A stretch of DNA of 64,000 nucleotides from assembly GCF_029852145.1 (NCBI RefSeq), contig NC_079977.1, positions 13,574,640 to 13,638,639 on the forward strand, given 5' to 3'. Below, piece after piece: positions 11,751 to 24,790 of this stretch. How positions within the stretch are numbered: position 1 is the first letter of the stretch; the number at the start of each line of letters is the position of its first letter. The DNA is from Microplitis mediator. Lineage: Eukaryota; Arthropoda; Insecta; Hymenoptera; Braconidae. The notes under the pieces were generated by a model. The model was not told where the DNA came from. It did no database searches and saw only the letters and a program-made list of their open reading frames with translations. The translations under genes were made by a program, and so were the position numbers.

Positions 11751-13294
11751 CACTGGTCACAGAAATTAAGGGATAGAAAAAAAATCCGAAATTTTTAGGT
11801 GATTTTCAACATGCTGTAACTCGGAAAAAAATGGTCGTATAAAAAAACTAAAAATGCAAATTGTAGCCTCAAGTTTCTAGTTTTCAGATCTGGACCTCAA
11901 AATTTTTTATCATGTACGGTTCTGGAGTAATCATAAGAAAACCAACGAAAAAAAAATTTTCAAAATTTTTGCTGGTCTTTCAATACCTCTATGGGCGACA
12001 ATAAATTTTTTTGAATAATCCGACTGTCTGACTTTTCTCGGAAATTTTATGCCCTTTAATTTGGTGGCCTTAAAAAGTCTCTACGACGATTTGGCGCCGA
12101 GTTATCATTGATCAAAGCAAAAAAGTCCATTTTGGCTTTGATAATCAATAACTCCAGATGTATTGGTCGTACAGAGAATGGAAGCAGGGTTTTGAAAACT
12201 GGAAAACATTCTCTATAAGGCAAAATTAGTGGCATTTGATAGAAAAATTTTTTTTAAAGCGATATTGTTTGGTAAAAAACAGGTCAGAATTCGCAAATTT
12301 AAGGATATTCGGAAATCTTGCTATAACTTTGGATATAACGGATGAACAAAGGATATCTTCGACTTTTTTTCAACCTCAAAGTGTCCTGAAAAAACCCTAA
12401 AAATTTCAAATCGCTGCGATTTTTCTTTCTTAGTGCCCCGAAGCTTTGAATTTATCGATTTTGTCAAAAATCACCATAATTGGTAGTTTCTCGGTTTTTG
12501 TTCATTTTTTCGATTTGAAAATGGTCTTTTTTTACCGATAATCTTCATTTCTTTGATCAAAAAAATCGATTATCGAAAAAAATTGAAAAAAAACAAATTT
12601 TGAAAAAAATTTTTTTTTTTTCAAAATTTTTTTTTCTCAATAATTTTTTTTTTTCAAAATTTTTTTTTTTGTTGTATCTACAATGATTTATCATTGTCAA
12701 AAAAAATTCCTAAAATTTTTTTTACCGCTGGCATTAGAGTTACCCAAAGGAAGAATTTTGACCTGTTTTTTACCAAACAATATCGCTTTAAAAAAAATTT
12801 TCTATCAAATGCCACTAATTTTGCCTTATAGAAAATATTTTTCAGTTTTCAAAACCCTGCTTCCATCCTCTGTACGACCAATACATCCGGAGTTATTGAT
12901 TATCAAAGCCAAAATGGACTTTTTTGCTTTGATCAATGATAACTCGGCGCCAAATCGTCGTAGAGACTTTTTAAGGCCACCAAATTAAAGGGCATAAAAT
13001 TTCCGAGAAAAGTCAGATAGTCGGATTATTCAAAAAAATTTATTGTCGCCCATAGAGGTATTGAAAGACCAGCAAAAATTTTGAAAATTTTTTTTTCGTT
13101 GGTTTTCTTATGATTACTCCGGAACCATACATGATAAAAAATTTTGAGGTCCAGATCTGAAAACTAGAAACTTGAGGCTACAATTTGCTTTTTTTAGTTT
13201 TTTTATACGACCATTTATCACCGAGTTACAGCATGTTGAAAATCACCTAAAAATTTCGGATTTTTTTTCTATCCCTTAATTTCTGTGACCAGTG
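11751..13294. mobile_element. Giant palindrome, Tc1/mariner-like foldback, complete
   Basis: Ends CACTGGTCACAGAAATTAAG and the reverse complement CTTAATTTCTGTGACCAGTG. Arms of about 700 bp fold on each other about a T/A-rich centre near 12500-12650. TA follows the right end; the left flank reads AA, so the target duplication is not perfect. There is no transposase. ORFs inside one arm are reflections of sequence in the other. Confidence 0.8.
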
Positions 13295-13420
13295 TAGATC
13301 GAATCGACTAAAACTTATTTTTGTAGGAAATTGAAGCTTTACAAAAAAGGTCTCTTATCATTTTTCGATATATGTAATTTTACGAATGAAACTGAAGGTC
13401 AAAGTTCGATTCATAGTAAA

Positions 13421-14589
13421 CCCGATGAAAAAAGTTTTTGTCTAGTCATATATAATTATGCATAATCATCTATATATGATTGGATCCAAAAATTGGCCAG
13501 GTCTAATTATATATAATCAGATATGTTTATTAGGGTGAGCCAAAAAAACCAACCTATCGAATTTACGTCTTAAAAAGGACCTATATATCGAGAAAAAAAT
13601 TCTCCCATTGGGCAAAATTTTTAGCTCTATTTTAAAAGGTGTCGGTAGCCATTTCAAATTTCCCATTTAAATAACATGCAAAACAATTTTTTTTGATTAA
13701 AAATATTATAACTTTTGAGCCATGTGAGACAAAAATTCCGCTCTAGAATATTCTTGTAGGGCATTAAATTTCTTAAAAGAAAGTCATGGGAGTCGAATTT
13801 GTAAACTTGATATTTCGTATACTAACAGGCTATCAAAGTCTATAGTAAACAGAATCATACAAATTTAAGGCTTTATTTTGATTTTCCAAATACTTTTCTT
13901 TTATTGTGGTCGATAACAAAATATTATTTGTTACAACGTGGATATTGTTGGCGGTTTCATTGCACTACATATAGAACAAATTTTCTCGTAGTTTTGATAT
14001 TTTTTAATATCAGAGCCTTAAATTTGTATGATTCTGTTTACTCTAGACTTTGATGGCCTGTTAGTATCCGAAATATCAAGTTTACAAATTTGACTCCTAG
14101 GACTTTTTTTAAAGAAATTTAATGCCATACAAGAATATTCTAGAGTCGAATTTTTATCTCTCACGGTTCAACAGTTATAATATTTTTAATCAAAAAAAAT
14201 TTTTTTGCATGTTATTTAAATGGGAAATTTGAAATGGCTACCGACACCTTTTAAAATTGAGCTAAAAATTTTGCCCCATGGGAGAATTTTTGCCTCGATA
14301 TATAGGTCCTTTTTAAGACATAAATTCGATAGGTTGGTTTTTTTGGCTCACCCTAATGTTTATACATGATTATATACGATTATATATAATCATGTATGAA
14401 CGAATATAGTCATTTTTAGAATCTCATTTAGAATATCTGTAAATTATTAATTAAGTAATGTAATGAGGATTTATTGTCTTCATCAATATAAATGTCGGTT
14501 AAAATTAAATAATGAAAAAAAAAAATTATTATCCGTTGACTACTATTTTACTACGAGGTCACCCGTCCAATTAATGTACCACGCCGATT
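13421..14589. mobile_element. CCCGATG-ended element with 5S-like segment, copy 1 (truncated)
   Basis: It starts CCCGATGAAAAAAGTTTTTG and then parallels the element at 22309-23456: GATCCAAAAATTGGCCAGG, GTCATTTTTAGAATCTC, TTTATTGTCTTCATCAATAT and GGTCACCCGTCCAATTAATG. It stops inside the 5S rRNA-like part, at about 14580-14589, where R1 sequence begins. A hAT-like foldback is nested at 13531-14355. Confidence 0.7.
13531..14355. mobile_element. hAT-like foldback MITE with 8-bp target duplication
   Basis: Ends TAGGGTGAGCCAAAAAAACC and the reverse complement. The flanks are ATGTTTAT on both sides (13523-13530 and 14356-14363), an exact 8-bp duplication typical of hAT elements. The comparable uninterrupted site at about 22410 (CTGTTTATACATG) supports the insertion. 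Arms of about 400 bp are closely complementary. It is non-coding. Confidence 0.8.
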
Positions 14590-14875
14590 TCAAAATTTGA
14601 TCAGCTTCAGAAACTCATAAAACGCGTCGATTGCCACCTCAACCATCAAAATCGGTTGATTCATTCGCGAGATATCGTGGGAGAAGGAAATGCTAAAAAA
14701 TGGTTTTTTACAAAACAATGGCCTACAAAAGTATTTGCGAGCTCGAAGAGCTTGAAAATGTATTCACAATAATGTTTTCGAGCTCAACGAGCTCGAAAAC
14801 AGCGGGAAGTTTTGAGGCTGGCCCGCAGGGTCAACTGACAGACCGACTTTTTTTCTTCCAAACAGGTTCAAAATT
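14590..14875 (+). repeat. R1 dispersed repeat, copy e (3' part)
   Basis: Contains AAACGCGTCGATTGCCACC, GCTCGAAAACAGCGGGAAGT and the GC-rich tail GGCTGGCCCGCAGGGTCAAC. Confidence 0.65.
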
Positions 14876-14879
14876 TTCG

Positions 14880-15305
14880 TTTAGATAAAAAAAGACGCCT
14901 GTAAAAGTTAGAGCTCTTAATATTAATATTAAGGTTGTCTGCATTGCACTTTTCGATTTTCCATAAGAATAACATGTAAAAAATTTTTTTTACGTCTTCT
15001 GATTCTTATAAGTAGCTAACGATGCGTCGTAGGAATAATTGGCAGGCATATTTTTGTAGGGAATTGAATGCTCTACAAAAAAAGATTCTTATAATTTTTT
15101 GAGGAATCCATTTGTTCAAAAGTTATTCGAAGTTGAAGTCGAATTCATATTAAAATTTGAGATTTTTTTACTTTTCCGGCGAAACTATCGGACCTATGAC
15201 ACAATATTATTGGACCCTTTTTGTAGACAATTTTATTCCCTAGAAGTTATTTTTAATAAAGTTTTTTCGAATTCCGCATTGTTTTCTAGTTTTTTTTATT
15301 TTAAT
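14880..15305. mobile_element. Partial hAT-like element remnant
   Basis: It carries the subterminal word GAGCTCTTAATATTAATATT, seen in the hAT-like elements at 16.8, 38.4, 57.3 and 61.1-61.5 kb, followed by the AACATGTAAAAAATTTTTTT block. No outer terminal repeat is visible, so it is a fragment. Confidence 0.45.
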
Positions 15306-15309
15306 GTAA

Positions 15310-16311
15310 TGCTCATAAAAAAAATCTGGGCGTCGGTTGGCCTTGCGGGCCAGCCCCAAAACTTCCCGCTGTTCTCAAGCTCAAGGAGCTTGAAAACATC
15401 ACTGTGAATATATTTTCGAGCTCGAAAATGCTGTTACATGCAATCATTTTATTATGAGCCTTTTAAGCTCTAACAAGTTACGTTTTATGCTAGAGTTTGA
15501 AATGTTAAGAATCGAAAATCATTAATGAAGAAGCGGCTTTTAAATTTTTATTATCGATTATGTTCTCTAAAATAAATGTATTGAGGCAGAAATCAATGTC
15601 AGTGATCAAAATCGTGATTTGAATAAGTTTTGACTTAGGTCAGAGCAATAATAGATAGAATATCCGAGAAAAACATTAACGACTGGGTTTTTTCAATTTT
15701 TTGCTGACAATACCTTTAAAACTAAGGAACAAGTTATATGACATTATCTGATAATCGAAAGAGACTATAAAAAGAAAGAGTTGGTATGATTTCAGACACA
15801 TTTTAGCACATTATATTTTGATTTATCCGGAAAAAATAACATTTTATGTTATTTTTTTAACTTTTCAGCGCCTATATCTTTTGAACTAATCAACCGATTT
15901 TGACGTTTGAGGTGGCAATCGGCGCGTTTTCTTGAACTCTACAGCCGATTAAATTTTGAAATTGATCGGATGAGTCATTTCAAAGATAATCGAAAAAAAA
16001 CGTTTTTTACCATTTCTTTCACCATCGATATCTCTCGAACAAATTGACCGATTGAGATGGTTAAGGTGGCATTCGACGCGGCTTACAAAGTTCTAGAGCT
16101 GATTAGATTTTGAAATTAATCGTTTGAGTCGTTTCTTAGAAATCACTAAAAAACTAAAAAAAAAAATTTTTTTTTTCATTATTTTGCCAATATCTTCGAG
16201 TCTACTTAATCAAATGATCTGAAATTTTCAGGAAAGTTGCGGGCCAACAAGCTCTTTCGATTGCCACCTCAACCATCCAAATCGATTAATTAGTTGAAAA
16301 GTTACAAAGAG

Positions 16312-16384
<73 letters not shown>

Positions 16385-16540
16385 ACACTCGGACATCATT
16401 CTGAAAATAGTCAGGATAGCTTCCTAAGACCTCAAAACGTCGACATCTGATGAAAACTCGACTTTCGAAAATCGGGGTGAAAACAATAACTTCCCAATTT
16501 TTCGAAAATCGTCGATTTTCTTAGCGGGAAGTTAAAAATA
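15310..16540 (-). repeat. R1 dispersed repeat, copy f
   Basis: Head GGTTGGCCTTGCGGGCCAGC at 15330-15350, tail TTAGCGGGAAGTTAAAAA at about 16520-16537. Two internal units of the R1 type are visible, with a long (AC)n tract between them at 16318-16378. Confidence 0.65.
16318..16378 (+). repeat. (AC)n microsatellite
   Basis: About 30 uninterrupted AC dinucleotides within R1 copy f. The equivalent site in other R1 copies (10255, 50105) also carries a short CA run, so the tract expanded from an ancestral one. Confidence 0.9.
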
Positions 16541-16749
16541 GTTTTCTGATTGATTTTAAAAGCTTGACATTAAAATAAAAAAAATTGCGTGGTGTCGTGG
16601 GACACCAGATAGGAACGAAGTTCCTTGTTATAAAAATATTAATTTCAAGTTCTATTCGAAGTATAAAGTACATAATTATTGGGGTATACATTTTTATTAT
16701 GATTTTTTTCTCGAAAGGTGTGTATGCTGTAAAGAATAAGCATACACAA

Positions 16750-17527
16750 TAGACAGGGCCAAAAAAATCGATTTTTTTTTTTTTTCGATACTGTAAAAAT
16801 ATTATTCCTGATGACCAAAAAAAATTATTGTGCAAGTTTGAGTCCTTAATATTGATATTAAGAGGTGTATCGATACGACTATTTTTATGCCAGAAATTTC
16901 ATGTATTACCTCAAACTCGTAAATCATCTATCTGAAAAATTTGAGCAATGTATAGTCTTAAAGAAATTGAATTCCCTACAAAAAATCTCTATTAGGAAAT
17001 TGTCGTAAATCGAGCCGTTTCCTCGTAACCGTTCCTTAAACATTGATTTGTTTTTTTAATTCTTTGATTCTATTTTGGACTTTTGTAACTAATAGAAATA
17101 TTAAAATTTTTTTTTACGCAAGATTCATATTCTCGAAGAAAATTTAATGCTCTACAAAAAAGGTCTTCTAACATTTTTTGCTAAATTCACTCCTTCGAAA
17201 GTTATTCAAGGTTGAAGTTGAGTCAAAACGAGGTCAATAACCTGAATAACGGCTTATTTGACGTCAATTTACTAAGAGAAATTTTTTGTAGAGAATTCAA
17301 TTTCTTTTAAGAATATACATTGCTTAAATTTTTCAGATAGATGTTTTACGAGTTTTGGGTAAAAAATGAAATTTCTGTTAAAAAACTAATAGTCGTAACG
17401 ATACACCTCTTAATATCAATAATAAGGGCTCAAACTTGCACAGTAATTTTTTTTAGTCATCAGGAATAATATTTTCACAGTATCGAAAAAAAAAAAAAAT
17501 ATAATCGATTTTTTTGGCCCAGTCTAA
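16750..17527. mobile_element. hAT-like foldback MITE, TAGAC-GGGCC type
   Basis: Left end TAGACAGGGCCAAAAAAATC; right end is the complement of TAGACTGGGCCAAAAAAATC. The arms share ATTCCTGATGACCAAAAAAA and TTAATATTGATATTAAGAGG. Flanking 8-mers ATACACAA and ATACATTC match at 5 of 8 positions, so the target duplication is decayed or misplaced. Non-coding. Confidence 0.65.
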
Positions 17528-17802
17528 TACATTCCTATACATAGTGTATAGCCAGAGTTGCAAATAGCGCATTAAATTTATAATTGCATTAGTGTTTCAA
17601 TTAAATTTTTTTTTATATTTCATAATCCAAAAACAACAAATTAAAAATGATTTTGTAATTTTCTAATTGAGTGTCTTTGAATTGAAAATAATTTTTTCAT
17701 TTTTAATCCAACCTTTTTCAATTAAAAATTAAATTTCAAATTTTCAATTCGTAAAGTATCGTTAAAATATAATGGCTTAATTTTTAAATCTACGTTTTCA
17801 AA

Positions 17803-18067
17803 TACTGGAGAAATTTGACCGATCGGTTGAACCTCTCGAACTTGAGTGTCGTCTTGGGTCAGTTCTCTGGGCCACCAACCTGCGTTGACCCCACCTAGTT
17901 ATGCGCAGGGACTAATTTGCGGTCCCATGCTGCACGAAATCATCCCCCAAATTCTAACGCAGAGATTAGACTGCTGCACTTGTCTTCCAGAGCAAGAAGA
18001 GAGAGAGAGAAAATAGATAAAGCGTGAGAGCCACACTCTCACGTCTGACGCTTACTGCACGGTTACA
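17803..18067 (-). mobile_element. Ty3/gypsy 3' LTR, 5' part, truncated
   Basis: On the minus strand the LTR begins TGTAACCGTGCAGTAAGCG directly after the polypurine tract. It runs for about 265 bp and ends inside a segment shared with 37520-37578 (TTCAACCGATCGGTCAAATT). The expected CA end is not present here, so the LTR is cut short. It closes the large retrotransposon that covers 33.1-18.1 kb. Confidence 0.65.
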
Positions 18068-18079
18068 CTCCCCGTCGCC
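18068..18079 (-). promoter_or_regulatory. Polypurine tract of the Ty3/gypsy element
   Basis: Minus-strand GGCGACGGGGAG immediately before the TG of the LTR. This is the position and composition expected of the plus-strand primer of reverse transcription. Confidence 0.6.
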
Positions 18080-18165
18080 AGACTTGAGATTGGGGCTCGG
18101 AAGCTGAAAAAGATAAAAAAATTTTTCTACTGACTCGGCGGTCACTCTCTTCTCTTTGCAACAAA

Positions 18166-19448
18166 TTAAACGGTCTTCATCAGCCTCTGACTGCGCCTGG
18201 GCAATTTCAAATCTGGTACATAGTGATTGCCCAAAATTTTCCAAGTTTCTGATTTTAACTCGACAACTAAAGGGCTGATGATTTTATTAACAATGGCTGG
18301 CCCCAAGAATTTGTTAGCCAAACTAGACGAATATTTATCAATTTTTTTGCTCAATTTTCTATTTGGGTTATGTACCGAATCACCCACTTGTAGTTTAGGT
18401 GGCTCTTTGAGTCCCTTATCGTGGTATTCGGCTTGTTTCTCACTTTCTACTCTCATTATATCTTTGATTTTGTGACGTAATTGATCAAGACGATTAACCC
18501 GATCGCGCCATAATTATCATCTGAATCTAGGTCATCTATTTCGAGTCCGGTTATTTTACCCGACAGCCGTGGTTCTTTACCATGAACCAAATAATATGGC
18601 GACATATGTAACGAAGCATGATAACTGCTATTATAGGCAAGCTGAAATTCGCCCAAGTGCTCATCCCACGACGTCTGATCTTTCGAAGTAAATGCCCGTA
18701 TTATTGGCTTAAGAGTACGGTTAATTCTTTCAACCGGGTTACTTTGTGGGTGCGCGATCGCGGTCGGTACAGATTTTACTCCCGTTTCTTTTAAATAATC
18801 TTAAATCTCATGATTAATAAACTCTTTCCCATTATCGGTGATTAAAAATAGAGGGTATCCCGAACGTGAAAAAACGCGTCGCAAACTTTTCTTTACGTTT
18901 AACCCAGTCTGCTTACGAAGTCTAAAGACCTCAATAAAACGCGTATATAGGTCTTGTACAATTAACACATAGTGATAGCCGGTTTTAGATCGCGGAAATG
19001 GGCCAGCCACATCGGCAGCGACTATGGCCCAGGGTTCAATTGGTTGTCGCGTGCGCATCGGCGCCTGAGACGAGGTCTGTTTATATTTGACCTTTTTACA
19101 TGTCTCACAATTATCTACGTACTCGCCAACATCTCGATACATAACAGGCCAATAATAACACGTACGTAATCGATGATACATCTTATCGCGACCCAAGTGT
19201 CCCGCGTCTGGCACATCATGGTTTGTTTTCAGAATATCGGGAATTTCATTTTCAGTCAAAACCAATTTCCACGCGTCTTGATCATCTATACATTCTTTCA
19301 AGTAATCTGGCTTATAATATTCTAATTTATCCTCGTTATTTATACGCCAATCAACAAAATTTTCTGGGTATTTTCTAACATTTGCTTTCTTTACGTCGTA
19401 CCACGAGCGAACTTGAATGTGTATAAAGTCTACACCTTTATTTTTAAT
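18166..19448 (-). pseudogene. Ty3/gypsy integrase domain, degenerate
   Basis: This minus-strand frame encodes the integrase end of pol. The HHCC zinc-binding region is visible: H in NHDVPDAGHLGRDKM, then CETCKK about 30 residues later. The DDE core shows a first Asp in VAADVAGPF, a second in ITDNGKEF and the Glu in NPVERINRT. A C-terminal GPY-like region follows (FLGPAIVNKIISPLVVELK). Lesions are in-frame stops at 19449-19451 (domain border) and 18801-18803 (between the second Asp and the Glu), and a frameshift near 18500-18530 before the C-terminal part. It is therefore inactive. It follows RNase H in the usual Ty3 order and ends about 85 bp before the polypurine tract. Confidence 0.85.
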
Positions 19449-20102
19449 TTAATCGAGGACTTCGGACCACTCCACGGGCTCCTGGTCCTCGTATAAGCGC
19501 GATAAGGCATCCGGGCCTTCGTTCTCGGTTCCACGACGGTGTTCAATCGTGATTTGGTGGGCCAAAAGTTCCATCACCCAGTGGGCAAGCCTACCGTTCG
19601 GATTTTTTAAAGTATGAAGCCATTTGAATGAAGCGTGGTCGGTAACCACAACAAACGGAAATCCTTCAAGATAACATCTTAATTTTCTTACGGCCCATAC
19701 AACCGCCAAATACTCTTTCTCGGTTATAATATAACGTGTTTCGGCACCTCGCAACGGTCTATTCAAACATATTATAAGGAACTCTTTCCCGGTGTCTGGT
19801 TCTTTTTGAACCAAGAACGCGCCTAGACCCGTATCACTCGCATCGGTATATAAATAATACGGAAGATTTGGCTGGGGAACGGCCAAAGGTTTGGCATTAA
19901 CAAGAGCTTGTTTAAGATCTTGGAAAGCCTTTTCTTCCTCATCACCCCACTTCCACTCAGTATTCACGCTACATAATCTATTCAGAGGTCCTTGAACCTT
20001 CGCGACGTTTTGTAAATGCCTATGGTACCAATTTACTAACCCGCAGAAACTGCGTACCTGTTTTCTAGTCGTCGGACGCGGGAAATTCGCGATAGGTGCT
20101 AT
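19449..20102 (-). pseudogene. Ty3/gypsy RT connection and RNase H domain
   Basis: The minus-strand frame picks up pol after an insertion. The RT connection region reads FPRPTTRKQVRSFCGLVNWY, followed by KWGDEEEKAFQDLKQAL. RNase H follows, with the metal-binding Asp in YLYTDASDTGLGAFL, a Glu in TEKEYLAVVWAVRKLR, and VVTDHASFKWL. The tail HRRGTENEGPDALSRL is the usual end of Ty3 RNase H. The frame ends at a stop at 19449 that lies in line with the integrase frame. The N-terminal neighbour (RT) is 4 kb away at 24.1 kb because of nested insertions. Confidence 0.85.
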
Positions 20103-20237
20103 TAGTAGATTTCATAAAAATCTAACTATTGTATTTGTCCTCATGATTGAATTTTCTAAAAATTTTGCTACCTCTAAACTCAGCTCGAAGAGCTGAGTCA
20201 GGAAATACATTTGGTTCGAAAGTTTATATATGTATTG
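20103..20237. repeat. Short dispersed repeat (TAGATTT..AAATCTA type)
   Basis: Contains TTTCATAAAAATCTAACTAT, TGTCCTCATGATTGAATTTT and CTCAGCTCGAAGAGCTGAGT. Reverse-oriented relatives lie at 53215-53326, and looser ones at 42370-42470, 54885-54960 and 60540-60670. It marks the left border of the insertion that splits the Ty3 RT. Confidence 0.55.
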
Positions 20238-21893
<1,656 letters not shown>

Positions 21894-21895
21894 TA

Positions 21896-22182
21896 GAAAA
21901 GATTAACATTAGTTATGATGACAATTTTCTCTATAACCACACGTGGTTTGATATTCTTATATGTTTTTTATTTCAAATATGAGTACTAATTTAAAGTATG
22001 ACACTTTGATATATCACAATCAAATTTTAATCTTAGATTATTTTATTATTGGATTTCATTGAAAGCAAATTGTTGCTTTTGTCCTTATGGTAGAATTTTC
22101 GAGGACTAAAACCATAATCTATCATAATTCTTCGGATAGGATCCGAAATACCATTGGTCCGATGGTTTTAATATATGCATAG
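21896..22182 (-). repeat. Dispersed repeat X, copy 1, distal part
   Basis: Minus-strand sequence matches 50870-51160 closely, including ATGATAGATTATGGTTTTA and TCGAAAATTCTACCATAAGG. The match continues beyond the nested LTR at 23896-24040. In the second copy the two parts are contiguous, which defines the insertion point of the LTR. Confidence 0.7.
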
Positions 22183-22599
22183 TGTTCAGTCACGAGCTTA
22201 GGCAATTTGAAAAGCTACGTGCATTTCCGCTACGATCGGGAGTAGCCGAACTCGCTACTGACTTGAATGTCATAATAATGCTGGGTCACTCGCTATTTGG
22301 GCCCGACACCCGATGAAAAAAGATTTTGTCTAATCATATATGATCATGCATAATTGTCTATGTATGATCAGATCCAAAAATTGGCCAGGTCTGATCATAC
22401 ATAACTTGATCTGTTTATACATGATCATATATGACTATATTTAATCATGCCTGAACGAATATAGTCATTTTTAGAATCTCATTTAGAATATCTGTAAATT
22501 ATTAATAAAGTAGTTTAATTAGGATTTATTGTCTTCATCAATATCAATGTCGGTTAAAATTAAATAAAAAAAAAATTATTAACCATCGACAATTATTTT

Positions 22600-22668
22600 A
22601 CTACGAGGTCACCCATCCAATTAATGTCCATCACCGATGCTGCTTAACTTTGGTTATCGATGGTTTGT
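22600..22668 (-). ncRNA. 5S rRNA-derived segment (SINE3-like head)
   Basis: The minus strand reads CATCGATAACCAAAGTTAAG, then CAGCATCGGTGATGG and GGATGGGTGACC. These align in order with the animal 5S rRNA internal promoter: box A (AAGTTAAGCAGCRTCGG), the intermediate element, and box C (GGATGGGTGACC). The 5' and 3' thirds of 5S rRNA are absent or diverged, so it is not a working 5S gene. A truncated second copy sits at 14561-14589. Confidence 0.7.
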
Positions 22669-22875
22669 AGTCTGATCCTCTAGTCTGTTATACACTTACA
22701 ATTAAGGAACGTTTATGGCATTACTTAACTCAAATAATCAAATTGATACTTTATACTTTTAAATTGCTGCCGAAACCTTTGAACATATTTTAAGTATTGG
22801 GGATTTAAGTTTGATTGATAGTTGACAGAATAAAAATTTAATAACATTGATATTAAAAAATTGTCATATTATTTA

Positions 22876-22876
<1 letters not shown>

Positions 22877-22972
<96 letters not shown>
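22877..22972. repeat. (TA)n microsatellite
   Basis: About 45 TA dinucleotides inside the CCCGATG element. Confidence 0.9.
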
Positions 22973-22974
<2 letters not shown>

Positions 22975-23895
22975 TATAGGTTTCGTATCAATGAAATCTG
23001 ATCAGATTTAATCATACATAGACATATATAACTACATATAGGTTTATATCAGTCACGTCTGATCAGATCTAATTATATATAGGCCTATATCTAATTATAT
23101 ATGGGTTTGTATCAACCATGTCTGATCAGATCTAATCATGTATAGACTTATATATGATCATATATGGAGTTATAACAACTAGGTATGATTATATCTAATT
23201 ATATATAGACTCATAGATGATCAGATCTGATCATATATAGACTTATATATAAATAGATCTGATCATATATAGACTTATGTATGGGCTTATAACAGCCAGA
23301 TATGATCAGATCTAATTATGTATGGGGTCATATATAATTATATGTGACCCCATATATAATCATCCATGATTATATATAACTTCATATGTGATTATATATA
23401 ATCATATATGAACATATATAATCATATATGATTAGACAAAATCTTTTTTCATCGGGCACATACAATTTCTTGCTCATGACCGTGTCACGGCGGCATGAGA
23501 ACCCGCTACCAGCCGACCAATCAGAGAATTTGGCAGCTAACTATTTCCTGTTGGCGCGCTGTTAAGCCAATGGGAAAATTTGTTAGTGCAGCCATGCTGC
23601 CACGTCACCACCGAGCAGCCACGAAGGAAGAAGACGCCGTCTCAATATCGAATCTACATCTCGCAGTCTTACTAACCACCACGCGTTTTTAACCGCTTTA
23701 CTTGTCGCATTCGCTATCGCTTATCTATCTTGTCGCATTCGCTATCTAATGTTAATTCTTACAATATTTAACTGTATAAAGTATAAATAAATAACCTAAT
23801 TATTTATTGATAAAATCTGTGTAATTTTTATTTGTTAAAATTCCATCACACCTAGACCAGATCCTTTTTTGCGCATTCGCTCACTTTACACATAG

Positions 23896-24117
23896 GTATC
23901 TTTAAATAACGTCAAATCAAAACATATAATGCATTATCATCAAAAATTCTTCTGAAGCTCATTTAGTTAGCTTCGATTTTTGGCATTTTACTTATAATTT
24001 GTTGATATTTTTTGTTTTATCATCTTGAGAATTTTCAAGAAAATGTAAAAAAAAATTTAATTTCGTTATTAACTTTTATTTGAAAGGTGAAAAAAAACAA
24101 ATAATGAGAAATCTACT
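23896..24117 (-). repeat. Dispersed repeat X, copy 1, proximal part
   Basis: The minus strand matches 50690-50870 (TCTCAAGATGATAAAACAAA, TGAGCTTCAGAAGAA, ATGTTTTGATTTGACGTTAT). The outer end GAAGTAGATTTCTCATT resembles the AGTAGATTTCAT at 20103, which may be the inverted partner end of the whole insertion. Confidence 0.6.
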
Positions 24118-24139
24118 TCCATTTCGGCTGCCGAATGGC

Positions 24140-24790
24140 CTTTTTTTTCAGGGTCAGGTCGTAGACCCTCTCTATCTAAAATAAAACCAAGAAATTTTAC
24201 CTCAGATCTCGTAAATTTGCACTTAGTTGGATTTATTAATAAACCCGCCTCGCAAAATATTTCGAAAACGAGAGTTAAAATGGCTTTACGTCCGCTATAG
24301 GTCTCACTTATTATTACCCAGTCGTCCAGGTACGCGAAAACTTTATCTATCCAAGACGTCGGTAGATTTCTTTTAGGTACTCTATCTACAAACCTCTCGC
24401 GGAGCTTGTCCATTGCTTTTTGGAAAGTGGACGGCGCAACCGCGAGCCCATAAGCCATGCGGACCCATTAGAATTGCCCCCTACCTTCCACGGAGAAGGC
24501 AGTATAAGGGATGGACTCCGGTGCCATTAAGACTTAATGGAACGCCTCCTTGAGGTCCATCGTAGTTATATATTTCGCATTGTGTAAAGCACTTAAAATA
24601 CGTAGCATATTTGGAAGAGGGTGAGCGGGTAAAATAGTGTATTTGTTGATTGGTCGGTAATCGACGCAAAACAACCAATCACCCGAGGCTTTGGTCACCA
24701 TGACCGGAGAACATGACCAGAAACTGTTACTGGGTCTTATATAACCCTTCTCGAGCAGCTCGTCTATCTGTTTATTTAATTCCGCCGATA
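24140..24790 (-). pseudogene. Ty3/gypsy reverse transcriptase, fingers and palm, interrupted
   Basis: On the minus strand the RT begins after the protease with EKGYIRPSNSFWSCSPVMVT and the FCVDYRPINK motif. The palm Asp is in TTMDLKEAFH and the catalytic YLDD is in VFAYLDDWVII, followed by INPTKCKFTRSEVKFLGFIL. Three frames are needed to read it: a frameshift lies near 24776 and stops fall within 24600-24460. The frame breaks at LRPDPEKK near 24140, where a 4-kb stack of insertions begins; the next pol residues appear at 20102. Order and motifs fit Ty3/gypsy. It is inactive. Confidence 0.85.

Larger units (their letters stand above)
22309..23456. mobile_element. CCCGATG-ended element with 5S-like segment, copy 2 (complete)
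   Basis: Left end CCCGATGAAAAAAGATTTTG; right end is its reverse complement, and the inverted match continues for about 36 bp into TCTAATCATATATGAT. CA flanks both sides (22307-22308 and 23457-23458). Inside, in order, are TGATCA-type words, a unique block (GTCATTTTTAGAATCTC), a 5S rRNA-like segment on the minus strand, a (TA)n tract, and more TGATCA/TATATG words. It has no ORF of interest. It is nested in a solo LTR. Confidence 0.75.
22183..23890 (+). mobile_element. Solo LTR with 5-bp target duplication CATAG
   Basis: It starts TGTTCAGTCACGAGC and ends TCACTTTACA. CATAG flanks both sides (22178-22182 and 23891-23895). The empty site is visible in the second copy of repeat X near 50870. After removing the element nested at 22309-23456 the LTR is about 560 bp. 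It contains TATAAAGTATAAATAAATAA (TATA-like and AATAAA-like words). No internal coding region remains, so it is a solo LTR. The strand given is only the reading used here. Confidence 0.75.

Noticed and set aside
18227..18475. Plus-strand ORFs opposite the integrase and gag
   Set aside because: They are antisense shadows of the Ty3 frames; the minus frames carry the real motifs.
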